This document shows, one piece after another, positions 1 through 10,990 of a stretch of DNA of 64,000 nucleotides. The notes below the pieces were generated by a model. The model saw only the letters and a list, made by a program, of their open reading frames with translations, ran no database searches and was not told the origin of the DNA. Source of the DNA: Parathielavia appendiculata (Eukaryota > Ascomycota > Sordariomycetes > Sordariales > Chaetomiaceae); assembly GCF_033297405.1 (NCBI RefSeq), contig NW_026944233.1:248001-312000 (forward strand), given 5' to 3'. The position numbers were made by a program, and so were the translations under genes. How positions within the stretch are numbered: the stretch's first letter is position 1; each line of letters begins with the position of its first letter.

Positions 1-380
1 CGGTGGGCTCGAGGGACGACGTCTTGACGGCGGCCGTGTACTATTCCGCGAGCCAAGGCAAAATGACGCAGGTTAGTTTCGTAATCTGTTGTTTCCTCCC
101 ATTATTTCAATCCGCAGCCGGGAGGCAATTGATTGCCTGCAGTTTTCCTCCAACCAGAGCTGCATCCTCCGCCAAATACATTGTTGGGAAATGGCCAATT
201 GCGCGACCGGGGCGGGCGTACCAGAGCTGTAGCATAGGTGCCGTCGAGGCCGAAGAGGGCGACCGGGGGTTTCACCTTCTCGCTCGACGCCGGCGCGGCG
301 AACGTGCGGATCTGGCCGATAAGGGCACGATGGGGAGCTGCCGTCCGCGCGGAACGCAGCAGTGCCTGTCGCGAAAGCAT
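1..380 (-). CDS. atp5: ATP synthase subunit 5 / OSCP, mitochondrial (3' part beyond window edge)
   Basis: Encodes the oligomycin-sensitivity-conferring protein, the stator subunit that ties F1 to the peripheral stalk of mitochondrial ATP synthase. Exon 1 is 380..222, starting MLSRQALLRS, and exon 2 runs from 40 to beyond base 1. The 181-bp intron has donor GTACGC at 221 and acceptor TAG ending at 41. Joined, the protein reads an Arg-rich mitochondrial presequence, then KPPVALFGLDGTYATAL, then YTAAVKTSSLEPT, which is the conserved OSCP N-terminus. An in-frame ATG lies further upstream (497), but the 380 ATG gives a normal presequence. Only about 66 residues are inside the window, so integrity of the rest cannot be judged. 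Confidence 0.9.
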
Positions 381-920
381 GGTGACTGGGGCGGATGCGA
401 TGATTAACCTCAAAGTCGTGAAAGCGAGCTTCCGGTTCAGTTTTCGAAGGAACGGGGTTTGGCTGCTCGGCAATCTCGTTGTCGCCTGAGGCATCAAGAA
501 GGTCCGGGTGGGACCGGTTCCGAAACTTACCGTGTACTAGTCAATACGAGTTACCGTAATGTCGCTTTCTGTCCCCCTGGAAACGACATTGAAGTCTGCA
601 GCGTTTGTTATGCTCCCATCTCAGTTAGTCTTTGTTGGTTTCACTTGTGGCTTGGAGCTCTGAATCCCATCATTGCTCATAAAGTCAGCCCATCAATGGC
701 ATCTATCTCGTTCATAGTAATCTCTACAGAAAGCCTGCTCTCCCAGAGACTCCGGTCGCGCATCGCATTCCATTCCCATTATCCGCATGCGTTGCCAGCC
801 ACCCCTAAATCCTCAACCCAGGCACCCGTTAATTCCTGTATCGGCCAAGCCCAACCAAACGCCGCGATGCAACAAAGCCCAACCAATTCGGTATCTCTAA
901 AGAAAAGAAGACGTTGCAGC
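381..920. other. Intergenic: atp5 promoter and mob1 3' region
   Basis: This 540-bp gap lies upstream of atp5, which is transcribed leftward, and downstream of mob1, also leftward. It must hold the atp5 promoter and the mob1 3' UTR. I see no conserved coding frame or clear element in it. Confidence 0.5.
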
Positions 921-1936
921 CTAGTCGCTGCGCAGCATGCTGTCCACCAGATCACCCAGAGGGCCCCAGTAGTCCTTGCCGCTGGCTAAGCTGTGCTCGT
1001 CAATGAACAGGACGTACTGCTTAAAGCTGGTGTTGAGATGCGGCTCGAGGCCGAGTTCGCGAATGACGGGGTAGTGGTGGCAGTAGATGTGGGCGTAGAC
1101 TCGGTACATGCGCTTGAAGATTTGGCGCACCAGCGCTGGGAACGACTTGGGGAATGGAACGCCTGCTCTTAGTTAGTACAGGGAACTGCGCTATTTACAA
1201 ATTCAAGCGAGCCTTACCGATACGACTCGGGAGGACCGCCTCGTTGTCGATGTTGCTCTGCACCCAGCTCATCAGCTGCTCGATGTAGGCCGGCGCCGGC
1301 ATCTTGGTTGGCCGCTTGTAATTCTCCGAATCCTGCCACAGGTATTCAAACCTGGCCTGTCAGTTTATGACCCAGAATTCGGGAGATCCCCAACCTTACT
1401 CATCTGTCGCCTTCATCTCCGGGCATGTCTGAGGAGAGCAGAATTCGGTAATGGCGCCGTACAGGAGGTTGATTTGATTGTAGAAATCCACCACTGGAGC
1501 CGCTGTCAGCGTGGATACTCATACAGACAGTCGTCGCAAGATTCGGCATACTGTTAACAGCCAACCACTCGTTCTCATCTTCGCCCTCCGGCAGCTTCAC
1601 CACCTTCCGCAGGCTCCCGCCACCGAGTGTTGCCTCCGCATACTGGCGAAGCTGGTAGCTCGTAGCGCCGCCCTTGCCGGGTACTCGAGGTCGGAACTGG
1701 TTCTTCGTCCGGTTGTTGCTGTTGTTTCGCCCGAGTTAGCAATCTTTATTCAGCTCGTGTCGCATCTGTTTGGGCTTGACCCCGATTCCAGGGCGGATCG
1801 GGCGCCAACAAGCAACACCCAAAGCGATGCGCTGGCTGCGCTAGGGAACGGGGAGGGATACAATCGCTCGGTTGCCATTGTGTGTATGCTTGCGACAACG
1901 GGAATCGACTCACACGGTGGTAAGAAAGGAGCTCAT
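921..1936 (-). CDS. mob1: MOB1 kinase activator (Mob1/phocein family)
   Basis: Mob1 binds and activates NDR/LATS-type kinases (Dbf2/Cbk1 class) in the mitotic-exit and septation network. Five exons: 1936..1914, 1718..1552, 1493..1400, 1351..1218 and 1162..921, giving 219 residues with every phase matching. The product starts MSSFLTTVNNRTKNQFRP, continues KVVKLPEGEDENEWLAVN, then VDFYNQINLLYGAITEFC and C-P around the zinc site. It ends with IFKRMYRVYAHIYCHHYP, LNTSFKQYVLF and KDYWGPLGDLVDSML. The Cys pair and the HIYxHHYP His residues of the Mob zinc site are present. The length is normal for fungal Mob1. The first intron (195 bp) is the longest, and the first coding exon is only 23 nt. Confidence 0.96.
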
Positions 1937-3328
1937 GGCTAGAACCAGGGACCTGGGTTCCCGAATACCTTGCTGAACTGAGGCCACAAGACCAAGGCAG
2001 CGGGCGTGTAGCGGGGGCCAGAACCTTATGACGCAGGTCGCTGGAGTCGATCCACCAATGCACCTTAAGCGGAGTCCAGGGATGCGCTACCTAATGTATT
2101 TTGTACCTGAATCTGGGCGACTCTGGAGGACGTCGGGGTTTGCGAAATGCAGTGTTCGGAAAAACCAATATCGCATACAATGATGATGTTGGTGTTGATG
2201 TCTTGGAAGTCAACAACGGAGAGAAATTATTGGAATGTGGCACGGAATCGGGAGAGCGCAGAGTGTAAACATTGCTGCCCTGCTCTCCCGCGTAGGCAGC
2301 AGCAACCGGAAAATGGGCAACTGATTGATTTACGGCACAACAGGGGGCAGGTCAGCGTTAAAGCGCCACATTTTAGCGGGGTTTATGTTGCACCAACGGA
2401 TCTCAGGTACATATTGTACCTCTAATGGAGGCTCTAGGGCTTTTACGCCAGGTTACAATATCAGGAATATCAGCTCCAGAGCTCAAATCCATCTTCAAAG
2501 GCAGGACCAGCAACTTTCAGTTCTCTTGAGGAATCCATTTTCAGAGTTACCGGTGGCCGGTGGGGTGTCTCGAGGCCCATCAAAAAAGGCTTTGGAACGG
2601 TCTGATAGACGTACTACACAGGCATGGTACACAGATCTGAGGCCGTCTTTCAGTGTGCGTCCAGTCGTGATCGAACTGAACCAGTCGCTAGGTTCCCAAG
2701 GCTGTTTTTTGCTCCAACGCTTCCCATGTTCTCTGTGTTCCTGTGTAAGGAACTGCGTACACAATGTCATCTACCTTCCCAACTTGGTTGAACAGGCAAA
2801 GAGAATATACTGTTGCTTCAACCTTGAATGGGGCAAGCCACGCTCTGTCGGGTCTTTGGATCTGCCGCCCTAGCTGGGCCGGGGACAACTGCCTTGCAGA
2901 CACTCTGATCTGCCTCCATCAGGCACGCAGACACCAGTCCGCAACGTCGATCACTTGCCTCCGCACTCTGCCGGCCTGATTTCTGGTTGCCGTCGGGCCA
3001 TCGTAACCCGAACATGCTCCTACACGAGTTCCTCTGGCAAACCCCGCAGGGACGAAATCGGGGACGCAGCCGGCAGGATCCTACCCTGCAACGGCTATGA
3101 CCATCCTGCCTCTATCTGGACGACAACAACCCCTCCCGTCCAAGTTGATGGGTCGGAGAAAACACGCCGTGGATGGATCGATTTGGGGAACCTGGCACCC
3201 GATCCTGGGGAAACTGACTTGGGAGATGGCCGGGCAGTGAGCATGCCATGCAACAAGGTATATTAGCCGCCTCCAACCGCTTTCTCTCGTAGTGAGTTAG
3301 GTGGTGGTTGGAAACCGTGCCTGAGATC
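1937..3328. other. Intergenic, 1.4 kb between divergent mob1 and glycosidase gene
   Basis: Holds the promoters of mob1 (leftward) and the GH65-like gene (rightward). Several open frames of 60-180 codons occur here, but none shows a recognisable domain or protein-like composition. I see no transposon ends or tandem repeats. Confidence 0.4.
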
Positions 3329-5506
3329 ATGGTGGCAACAGCAATGCGCGTCCTACCTCTTCTGCTCGCGCTGTCCTCCGCTACGGAGGCAGTGTCTGTG
3401 GGGCAGCGCCGGAAGGTTGTCCGGTCATTCAATGTCCGCCGGACCAAGAATTCCGATTCCACGCCGTTGCAAGTTGGCAATGGTAACTTCGCCTTCGGAG
3501 CCGATATCACGGGCTTGCAGACATTCAAGCCATATGCCATCATGTCCCACATGGGCCTGGCAGAATTTCAGCCTGCCAACGGCCCCTGGACAGACTTCCG
3601 TAGAAGGTACGCCGTCACTCTAACTCCCATCCTTCTCAGCCATCAATACTCCTAAGACTACACGGGCCTACAGATGTGGACGCACGGCAGACTTGTCACG
3701 TATGAAGTGCCAAACTCTGCCCAGAACGACATCTCCAACTGGCTCAGAGAGAACCCTCATCGCCTGAATTTAGCCAACGTGGGGTTTGACTTTGGGCGCC
3801 AGGGTGTCACAGAGGACGACTTGCAGCACAAATCCCAGACACTCGACCTGTGGACAGGGAGGCTCTCGTCATCCTTCGTATACGATGGGTCTCCCGTCAA
3901 GGTCGAGACATGGGCCGATCCTGATTCGGATACCATCGCCGTCAGCATCAACTCGAAGCTCCTGAAACGAGGTCTGGGCCTCTTCTTCGACTTTCCATAC
4001 CCTGACAAGGAAAAGTTCAATGCCCCCTTTGTCGGACACTTCAACCTCACGTCGAAACACTCAACCCTGCTCGACAACCTGTCGTCCAACTCTGCCAGGA
4101 TAAAGCATGCTCTGGATGCCACAACCTACTACACGCACGTGTCATGGAGAGGCCAGGGCAAGATGAGCGGCCCGACAAACGGAACCCACCGCTACACCTT
4201 CACCACGTCTCAGACGAGCACCCAACTGATCGTCACTCTCTCGCCCAGCCCCAACGCACAAGAACGCACCATCACCTACTCCGGCGTGACCACGGCCTCC
4301 CGCACCTGGTGGCAAACCTTCTGGACGACAGGCGCCTTCATCGACCTGACCTCGGTCACCGACCCGCGCGCCCACCTTCTCCAGCTGCGCATCATCCTCT
4401 CCCAGTACCTCACCGCCATCAACTCGGCCTCGTCCTACCCTCCACAATAATCCGGCCTCGTCAGCAACGGCTGGCATGGCAAGTTCCACCTGGAAATGAC
4501 CCTCTGGCACACGCTGCCCTTCGCGCGCTGGAACCGCTTCCCGCTGCTCTGGCGCAGCCAGCCGGCCACGTACGAGCAATTTCTGCCCTCGGCAGTCGCC
4601 CGCGCGCGGATGCAGGGCTACGGGGGGGCGCGGTGGGGCAAGATGAGCGACCCGTCGGGCCGTAGCGCGCCGGGGGAGATCAATGCGCTGCTGATCTGGC
4701 AGCAGCCGCATCCAATGTATTTTGCCGAGGTCGAGTATCGGGCGCATCCAAACGTGTCGACGCTGAGGAGGTGGGACGGGGTGGTGAGCGCGGCGGCGGA
4801 GTTCATGGCGTCGTATGCGTGGTGGAATCAGAGTTCGGGGGTGTATGACTTGGGCCCGCCGATGTATCCTGTTTCGGAGAACACGAATCCCAATTGCACG
4901 CGGAATCCGACGTTTGAGTTGGCGTATTGGAGGTTTGGGCTGGAGGTTGCGGTGCGGTGGAAGGAGCGGTTGGGCGAGGCGGTGCCCGCGGAGTGGGTTG
5001 CCGTGAGGGACCGACTGGCGCCGCTGCCCATGGTGGACGGGACGTACGTGGTGTATGAGGGGATCGAGGGCATGTGGACGTCGAATGCCACGACAAATGG
5101 CCATCCGGCTATGGCGGGGCTTTATGGGCTGCTGCCGCCACCGGCGAGTGGGAAGCCGTTGGACACGGAAGCTCTCAAGAAGACGGCGGCCAAGATTAGG
5201 GAGTTGTGGGCGCTGAAATACTCGTACGGGTGGGACTTTGCCATGCTGGCCATGAATTCGCTGCGGCTCGGTGACCCCGAGCAGGCGGTTGAGTATCTCC
5301 TGCATCCCATCTTCCAGTTTGATGATGCTGGGTACCCCGTCGGCGGCTCCAGGGTGCCGACACCATAATTCCCAAACTCGGCCTCATTCCTGGTCGCCAC
5401 GGCTATGATGGCTGGCGGATGGGATGGCAGTGAGGGGAAGACGGGACACTGGCCTACGTCCTGGGAGAAGGATGTGCAGGTAGGGGGCTTCCTGCCCGCT
5501 TTGTGA
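3329..5506 (+). pseudogene. Secreted GH65-like six-hairpin glycosidase with two in-frame stops
   Basis: Resembles fungal secreted proteins annotated as glycoside hydrolase family 65 / six-hairpin glycosidases; the substrate is not predictable. The ATG at 3329 opens a hydrophobic signal peptide (MRVLPLLLALSSATEAV), then VGNGNFAFGADITGLQTF typical of the N-terminal beta-sandwich. A 57-bp intron (3600..3656) is the only junction that restores DYTGLQMWTHGRLV; the GTACGC donor at 3607 gives the wrong frame, so the boundary is moderately sure. The reading frame continues to TGA at 5504..5506 (about 706 positions), but TAA at 4448..4450 and TAA at 5366..5368 interrupt it. Both lie inside conserved sequence: PPQ-stop-SGLVSNGWHGKF and RVPTP-stop-FPNSASF. 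The text after each stop stays family-like in the same frame. The gene is therefore probably a young pseudogene, or the two bases are assembly errors. Confidence 0.75.
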
Positions 5507-5868
5507 GCGAGGAAGGTTGGTATGTCGTCCTAGAAACACCTGCAGGCTAGAAAAATAAAGCATAACTGGCCTCAGCCCCTGAGTCAGCATTATTCAACGC
5601 CAAAGATCATAAGGTATGGTGTAACTCTAGTCCCTGCAAGGAGGCCGTTAGTTGTGCGAAACCGGGATCGATGGATCAATCGATGGCCCAGGGAACTCGA
5701 GGTCGGGAAACGGCATCCGGGACGGTTGCTATTCTTTGGCACTCGTCTCTGCGAAGCCCGGTGACTATAAGTCTCGGAAGTGGATGGAGAGCATTTCACA
5801 ATATTCTGCTTCCAAGCCACCTGTCCTCTCCTCACTGAATCTGTCATGCTGACGTTCCTTCCTGCTGC
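5507..5868. other. Convergent 3' regions of glycosidase gene and lsm1
   Basis: A 362-bp gap between two convergent stops, presumably overlapping 3' UTRs. Nothing else seen. Confidence 0.4.
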
Positions 5869-6527
5869 TTAGAACAGAATTTCGCCCAGGTTCTCGCCCT
5901 CAAAGCCCTCTTTAGCGAGCATCTTCACCTTTTTCTTCTCCTTCGTCTTGTCGTTCAGCTTTCTTTGCTTGGCTAGGTTCTGGACTAGCTCAACATCGGC
6001 CAGGTCGTAGCCCGGCGGCGGTTCGTCGTCCTTGTCGAGGTCGATCTCGCCCAACAGCAGCACGTTCTCACCGCGCACCAGGAACAGGCCGCGGTCGATG
6101 TCAGCGTACAAGCCCCGAGGCTGGTCGGGCGCCGTTCCGGGCGGCACGAAGATCCTCTCCTTGGTGGACTGCAGGACCAAGTTTGCTGGGCCAGGAGTGT
6201 TAACTCAAAACCCTTGTCGTGACTTCACTTTCACAGCATGACGGCGTCTCATACCAAATTGATCCCAACTGCGCAAGATTCCCAGAAGCTTCCGGCCGTC
6301 GCGCAGTGCTACCATGAGCTTTTCTGCTCCGTGTTAGTCTCTGCCCTGTACTCTCCAGAGTTGATATGCTTACTGTCGGTGAGATCCAAGAGTTGGGCGG
6401 CCGTGGTGAACATCTGGGCGGGCAGCTGCTGGGGCGGCGGAGGGGGACGCCCGAGAACTGGCGGCATCCCCCCCCCACCGCCGTGCTGCATAGGAGGGGG
6501 AGGGTCGGAAATGGTGAGGTTCTCCAT
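5869..6527 (-). CDS. lsm1: LSm1, cytoplasmic Sm-like mRNA decay protein
   Basis: Lsm1 is the defining subunit of the Lsm1-7 ring that binds oligoadenylated mRNA 3' ends and promotes decapping in P-bodies. Exons 6527..6374, 6323..6255 and 6185..5869 give 179 residues in phase. The N-terminal 40 residues are Pro/Gly-rich (MENLTISDPPPPMQH). The Sm fold follows: AQLLDLTDKKLMVALRDGRKLLGILRSWDQFANLVL (Sm1), then RGLFLVRGENVLLLGEIDLDKD (Sm2 with the RGxN-type RNA-binding loop). The C-terminus is the Lys-rich extension typical of Lsm1. The protein is longer than the 133-residue human form because of the N-terminal and C-terminal extensions. Confidence 0.95.
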
Positions 6528-7298
6528 TGAATTACGAGTAGCGCGTCATGAGCTGAATCGGATATGCTCTTGCTCTCACCCAGTCCATCGGCGTTTCGGG
6601 GAGTGTTCAGTGGGCGGCGTATTGACCCGTGCTCTGTTGTTTTCAAGGAATTTCTAGATGTGCATCACGTCCCGATTTGAAAGCGAATCAAAATGGATTC
6701 CCGTCCTTTGGCAACGACAGTTATTGAAATGTGCTTTCCAGTTCCAGCTCTGGCCTGGATTCTTCGAACCCACTGCAACAAACGCAGGGCACGCGCAGGA
6801 TGTACCAACCCCACCGACGACCGAATGACTCCCCACGTTCTCCACTCTCTGAGCTCACGGCCCGGCCGGCAACGCCCGGATTAACTCCAAGCCCCTACCC
6901 CTCCAGTGCTGCGCTGATTGGTTGGAAGCCGGCCTGATGAATGATGCCTCCCTTTTGCAAGCAATGGCACACACTTGAGCTGTCGGCTAACACTGGTTTG
7001 TCGGCAAGCATCAGACCAGCGCTTCGGATCGTCTTCCTGCTTTTCCTCCCGAGCAGAGCCAACACGCACGACACCCGTCCACTCAACATAAAACCTTCCC
7101 TGAGAAAGATGTACCAATATCTTCTCGGCACAACGAATTCACTTCATACTTTTTGATCTTCCATATCCCAACTGCGCTTACCAAAACCTCGGACTTCCCG
7201 CTCATCGCCGGCCTCGCACCCACCACCATTTTTGCGATTGACTGCCATTCGGTGGCCAAGCTCGACCGAAGAGTCCTCAACCCCAAGCGCAACGCAGG
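6528..7298. promoter_or_regulatory. Divergent promoter region lsm1 / SDS3-like gene
   Basis: A 771-bp gap between two divergent starts. An ATTGG (reverse CCAAT) sits at 6917..6921, about 380 bp before the SDS3-like start. No open frame here looks coding. Confidence 0.35.
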
Positions 7299-9039
7299 AT
7301 GGCTACGGCGGATGCCACCATGGCTGATGCCCTTCCACATCGGCCTGACCGCCGCGTCAACGGCTCGCCTCCGCCTACACAATCGAAGCGAGACAAGCGC
7401 CGCCAAATGCTTGTCGACCGTCTTGCCTCGCTCTCGGACAAGCTCAATAAGGATAGAGACCAGGGATTTCGCGAGCAGCTGCACAAGATTCAGATCGACA
7501 CCACACTGGTCATGAGAGTCGACCCTTACGTGGATCGGCCGCTGGATGGCTTTGAGCAAGACCAGCAGAGACTTCAGCAGCTCAACGGAGACGGCGACGG
7601 TCAGTCAGGGCCCCAGAGTCTCCTTGACAGGGCGGGGCCGAGGTTCTCCAAATGGATGGAGAAGGTGCAAGATCTGATTGAACAACGGGACTATGCCCTC
7701 ACCAAGTACAAGGTATGCACCAACGGACCTTTCCTGCCGGCCTTCATACATATTGACTTCTCGACCGCAGTTCGATTACGAGAAGAAAACGTCCGAGTAC
7801 CTTACTACACATGCATTCAAAATCGAAACCGCGAATAGAGAATACCGCGCTCTGTCCCAGACGCTCCGCGACCGCCTAATAAACGTCATTATGAGCAAGA
7901 AGTCTCGGCTGAACAAGGAGAAGGAGGCGCTCGAGATTTCGGACGCTGCCGCCCTCCTGCTCCATCCCAGCCAATTCAGCATCACCAACCCTGCCAGTCC
8001 AGGCGGCGCGCATGGCAAGCGAGCGACACGGCAACGCCGTGAGATGGAAGACATGACATTTGAGAACAAAAAGAGGAAGCGCATGAATAACAACAATGAC
8101 GACGACGGCTCGCCAGCACCACAGCGCCGGGCTTTGGATGCCTCCGGCACCACACCGCTTTGGCAGACGGACCGGCTATCTTCGCGCAAGGCCACCGGGA
8201 CGGTGTACAGCATCGATAAGCTCTTCACTGACAAGGAGCTCGGAATGACATCGAGCGCGGCGACTCTGGCCGCCAGGAAGTACATACTTACACATAAGCC
8301 CAAGCTCGACGAGCACGGGCGCCCCATCAAATCGCCTGACGGTAGCGACTCGGGAGCCGGCGAAAACGATGATGAAGGGTCGGACTCGGTTCCTTCAGCT
8401 CCCATTATGGAAAGGAACGTGTCGCATGCCACACGGAGTGCCCGCGGGGGAACCAACAATGCTAATTTTGTGGACGACAAGCTCATGGGCATGGAGATGC
8501 TAGCCAGCTTTGACTTCCAGGGCAACTTTGACCGCATGCTCGCGGCGGAGCCAAAATTACCACCGACGTTCCCGTCGACGTACATCAAGGGCAACAAAAT
8601 GGAGTACAACGTCCCCACCACGCTCAGCGCCGACGATGTGCACGCCGACATGGCGGTGATGCAGGCGCTGAAGCAGTACGACGATACACACGGTGTGGGT
8701 TCCAACTTCTCGGTGGAGAACGGCAGTCGAAAGCTGCTGGAGGCAGCGTCGATGCCGGCACAGGACCACCGTTTTGTTGCGTATCTGCAGGGCGAGCGGC
8801 CGTCGGAGAACCAAGTGAGGAAGCAGCTGGGGCTTCCCGTATTGTCGGACGTGGTTGAGCCGGTCATGTCGGAGCGAGCCGGCACCCCTAAAATCGGCCA
8901 TGGAGGGACGCCGGGGCCTTCACCAGCCAAGGGTTCGGCATTGGGAGGCGTGCCAATGAGCAGGCAGTCGAGTGCGAACGGCGTGGCCATGAGCCGGAGT
9001 AGCAGTCGGAAAGGCGGACGAGGCGGGCGGGGCGGGTGA
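7299..9039 (+). CDS. Sds3-like subunit of Rpd3L histone deacetylase complex
   Basis: Sds3-family proteins scaffold the Sin3-Rpd3L deacetylase complex in the nucleus. Exons 7299..7712 and 7771..9039, with a 58-bp intron (GTATGC/CGCAG), give 560 residues. An N-terminal coiled coil carries the family pattern: QSKRDKRRQMLVDRLASLS, then RDQGFREQLHKIQID. After the splice it continues TSEYLTTHAFKIETANREY and MSKKSRLNKEKEAL. Next come a basic region with NKKRKRMNNNN (likely nuclear signal) and a conserved segment around TGTVYSIDKLFTDKELGMT. The tail is Ser/Gly-rich and ends GGRGGRGG. Assignment rests on the coiled-coil pattern and the fungal family, so the exact orthology (Sds3 rather than another Rpd3L coiled-coil subunit) is less certain than the complex. 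Confidence 0.78.
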
Positions 9040-9350
9040 GTCGACGGGAACAAGACAATAACAGGGCGAATAACGTGCACTCGGTCATACATGGGTCAAG
9101 ACTTATTTGGGCGTTTTGTAGGGATCATCTGCTGGTTTAGGGCGTGGTATCGGAAGCCACGGATACATGGGTGGTGTTGGGCGGATCCACAGGCGAAGGG
9201 GACTTGGCTATCACGGCTTTGCTTTTATACCCGCTCGAGTCCAAAATCGATCTCATTCCGTCTATCAAATATTATCAATCACGCTTGCCAACTCCATGCT
9301 ATGCCGCTCAAATCAACCACCAACACTAGGTACCTATCCGAGACACCCAG
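9040..9350. other. Convergent 3' regions, SDS3-like gene and CmcJ-like gene
   Basis: A 311-bp gap with two convergent stops. It contains a palindromic TAGGTACCTA near 9329. No gene seen. Confidence 0.35.
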
Positions 9351-10286
9351 CTATTCCGAGTACGGTCCGAACACCAATGCCCTAACCTCGATACTCTCCC
9401 TCCCCTCAGCCCCCTCCCTCGTCCTGGGATCCGCAAACGCAGAGTGCGCCACCCGGCCGCCCTTGACCGCACTCCCCTCCTTCAACGCCTCACTGTCGAA
9501 ACACTCGAGCAGGATGCGCTCGTCCCCGGTCATCCCGCTGAGATAGTACCAGGCTTGCTCCGGGTGGTGCCGGATCGCGGCGGTCTGCCCGACGTAGCCC
9601 GTGCTAGCCGGGTACCGGTGCTCGACGGGGACGACGTCGGCGTCGCGCAGCGTGGATGACGAGGCGAAGGCTAGCGGGAAGGACTCGACCGGGCGGGCGT
9701 TCAAGGGCCGCCAGACGTTGATGATGCGGTAGCGCTGGGACTGGAGGGCGGCTGCTTCCGCGGGAGAGGAAGCGTGCCGGTGGATGCGTTGGACGGTTGA
9801 GTGGTGTGTTTGGTCGATGTGCACGCGGGAGACGGGTTTGCGCGGGGAGGAAAGGTCGGTGCGTCGGATCGTGTCTTTGGGGGTGGGTGATCAGTTTGCG
9901 TGGCTGAGGCAGGGTTGGGGAGTAAAGGAGGGCTTACGGTCGAAGATGATGACTTTGGTCGCCCCCGTGACGGTGTCAAGGAGGAGACGTTCAACCTCGG
10001 GGTAGTAGTTCTTTTGGATGGAAGCGTCGTCTGTGAAGGAAGGCTCTGATGAAGGGGGCTGGTTGAGGAGGATCTGGAAGGCGTCCTTGTCGAGGGTGAA
10101 GTCGGATTCACGGCCGCGAATGTCGTGGATCATAACCTCCTTGGATACGGACCCAAAATTGCGTTCGGGCACGCCCGGTGGGACGTCGCCGGCGAGATTA
10201 TAAGGCGTTGAGCCGTCCTCGGGAGGGGAGTAGAAGTTAAGAGCAGCGACGACGTCGCCTCGGGGTGGTTCCTCGGTGGTTGCCAT
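9351..10286 (-). CDS. CmcJ/AsaB/NvfI-family oxidoreductase
   Basis: Member of the fungal hydroxylase/desaturase family that includes AsaB, the bacterial cephamycin methoxylation protein CmcJ and the Fe(II)/2-oxoglutarate enzyme NvfI. Exons 10286..9938 and 9874..9351, with a 63-bp intron, give 290 residues in phase. Family signatures are DVVAALNFYSPPEDGS near the start, VIIFDHTIRR across the splice junction, VHIDQTH about residues 132-138 (a candidate H-x-D metal pair), YRIINVWRPL, RHHPEQAWYYLSGMTGDERI and ILLECFDS. No signal peptide. The substrate is unknown. No biosynthetic core enzyme (PKS, NRPS, terpene cyclase) lies in the window, so this seems a stand-alone member. Upstream, TATATATA at 10410..10418 is about 125 bp before the start codon. 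Confidence 0.88.
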
Positions 10287-10990
10287 GGTTGCGATGGTGG
10301 AAAACGGAATGGTGAGGGTGATGGGCTTATGGCAGACAGCACAGGGGAGAGCACGGAAACAGTGACGTTGATCGTATTTCTCAGGCAGAGATGGCTCATG
10401 AATTGAAGGTATATATATGCTCTCTGCTGCTACATTGCCTCGGGGTCTGTTTGACGAAACCCTCAATTTCAAAGCACGGCGAACATGCGAGACCACTTAC
10501 ACGCAGCTTCTGACAGGTAACACGAATGCCGCGCGGATTGCCGGTTGCGCAATTCGGCTTGGTCATGTCGAAAGGTGGTTCGGAGGGCGCTGTCTAAGGC
10601 CAAATGCTGATGATCCCGCAATGCGCTTGTGCACTTGACATGTAATTACTAATTGTTGCAGTAGGTAGTGCGGATGCATCACCAACTGCACGAGTTGGTA
10701 GGTTTCGGAACATGACGTCTTGGAGAGGAGAATCCGAGTTGGTCCAGCAAGGGAGAACGTTTCCCCGCCCCCATGCGCTGTGATTGGCTGGCAAGCGCTG
10801 TCTGGCTCATCCCAAAGTGGAAGCATGTAAACAGACGCGGGCTTGTGGATCTCGGTCGCACAGAGGTTGTGACAGGCTAACCCACTTGCATCGCTGTTGA
10901 CGCCACTTTTTATCGATACCAGCACGCGCAGACGCGGGTTCGGGCTGGTGCTGCATTTCTCGTTGTCACCGTGTCAGCAGGTCTGCCGCG
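10287..10990. promoter_or_regulatory. Divergent promoter region, CmcJ-like / AT-hook genes
   Basis: A 704-bp gap between divergent starts. TATATATA lies at 10410..10418 on the CmcJ-like side. ATTGG (reverse CCAAT) lies at 10783..10787, about 205 bp before the AT-hook start. No coding frame is evident. Confidence 0.4.

Noticed and set aside
2325..2873. 182-codon + strand frame in the mob1/glycosidase gap
   Set aside because: No protein-like composition, no family resemblance, overlapping frames on both strands.
3607..3673. GTACGC..CAG intron in the glycosidase gene
   Set aside because: It has good splice signals but joins the exons out of frame and loses the DYTGLQ segment.
4142..5305. 387-codon open frame on the minus strand
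   Set aside because: Shadow of the GH65-like gene: Arg/Pro/His-rich translation, no domain, and the opposite strand is clearly homologous.
7776..9092. 438-codon open frame on the minus strand
   Set aside because: Antisense of the SDS3-like exon 2; Ser/Leu-rich translation typical of reverse reading of a GC-biased gene.
9351..10286. Secondary-metabolite cluster around the CmcJ/AsaB-like gene
   Set aside because: Neighbours are housekeeping or nuclear genes; no backbone synthase or cluster regulator is present.
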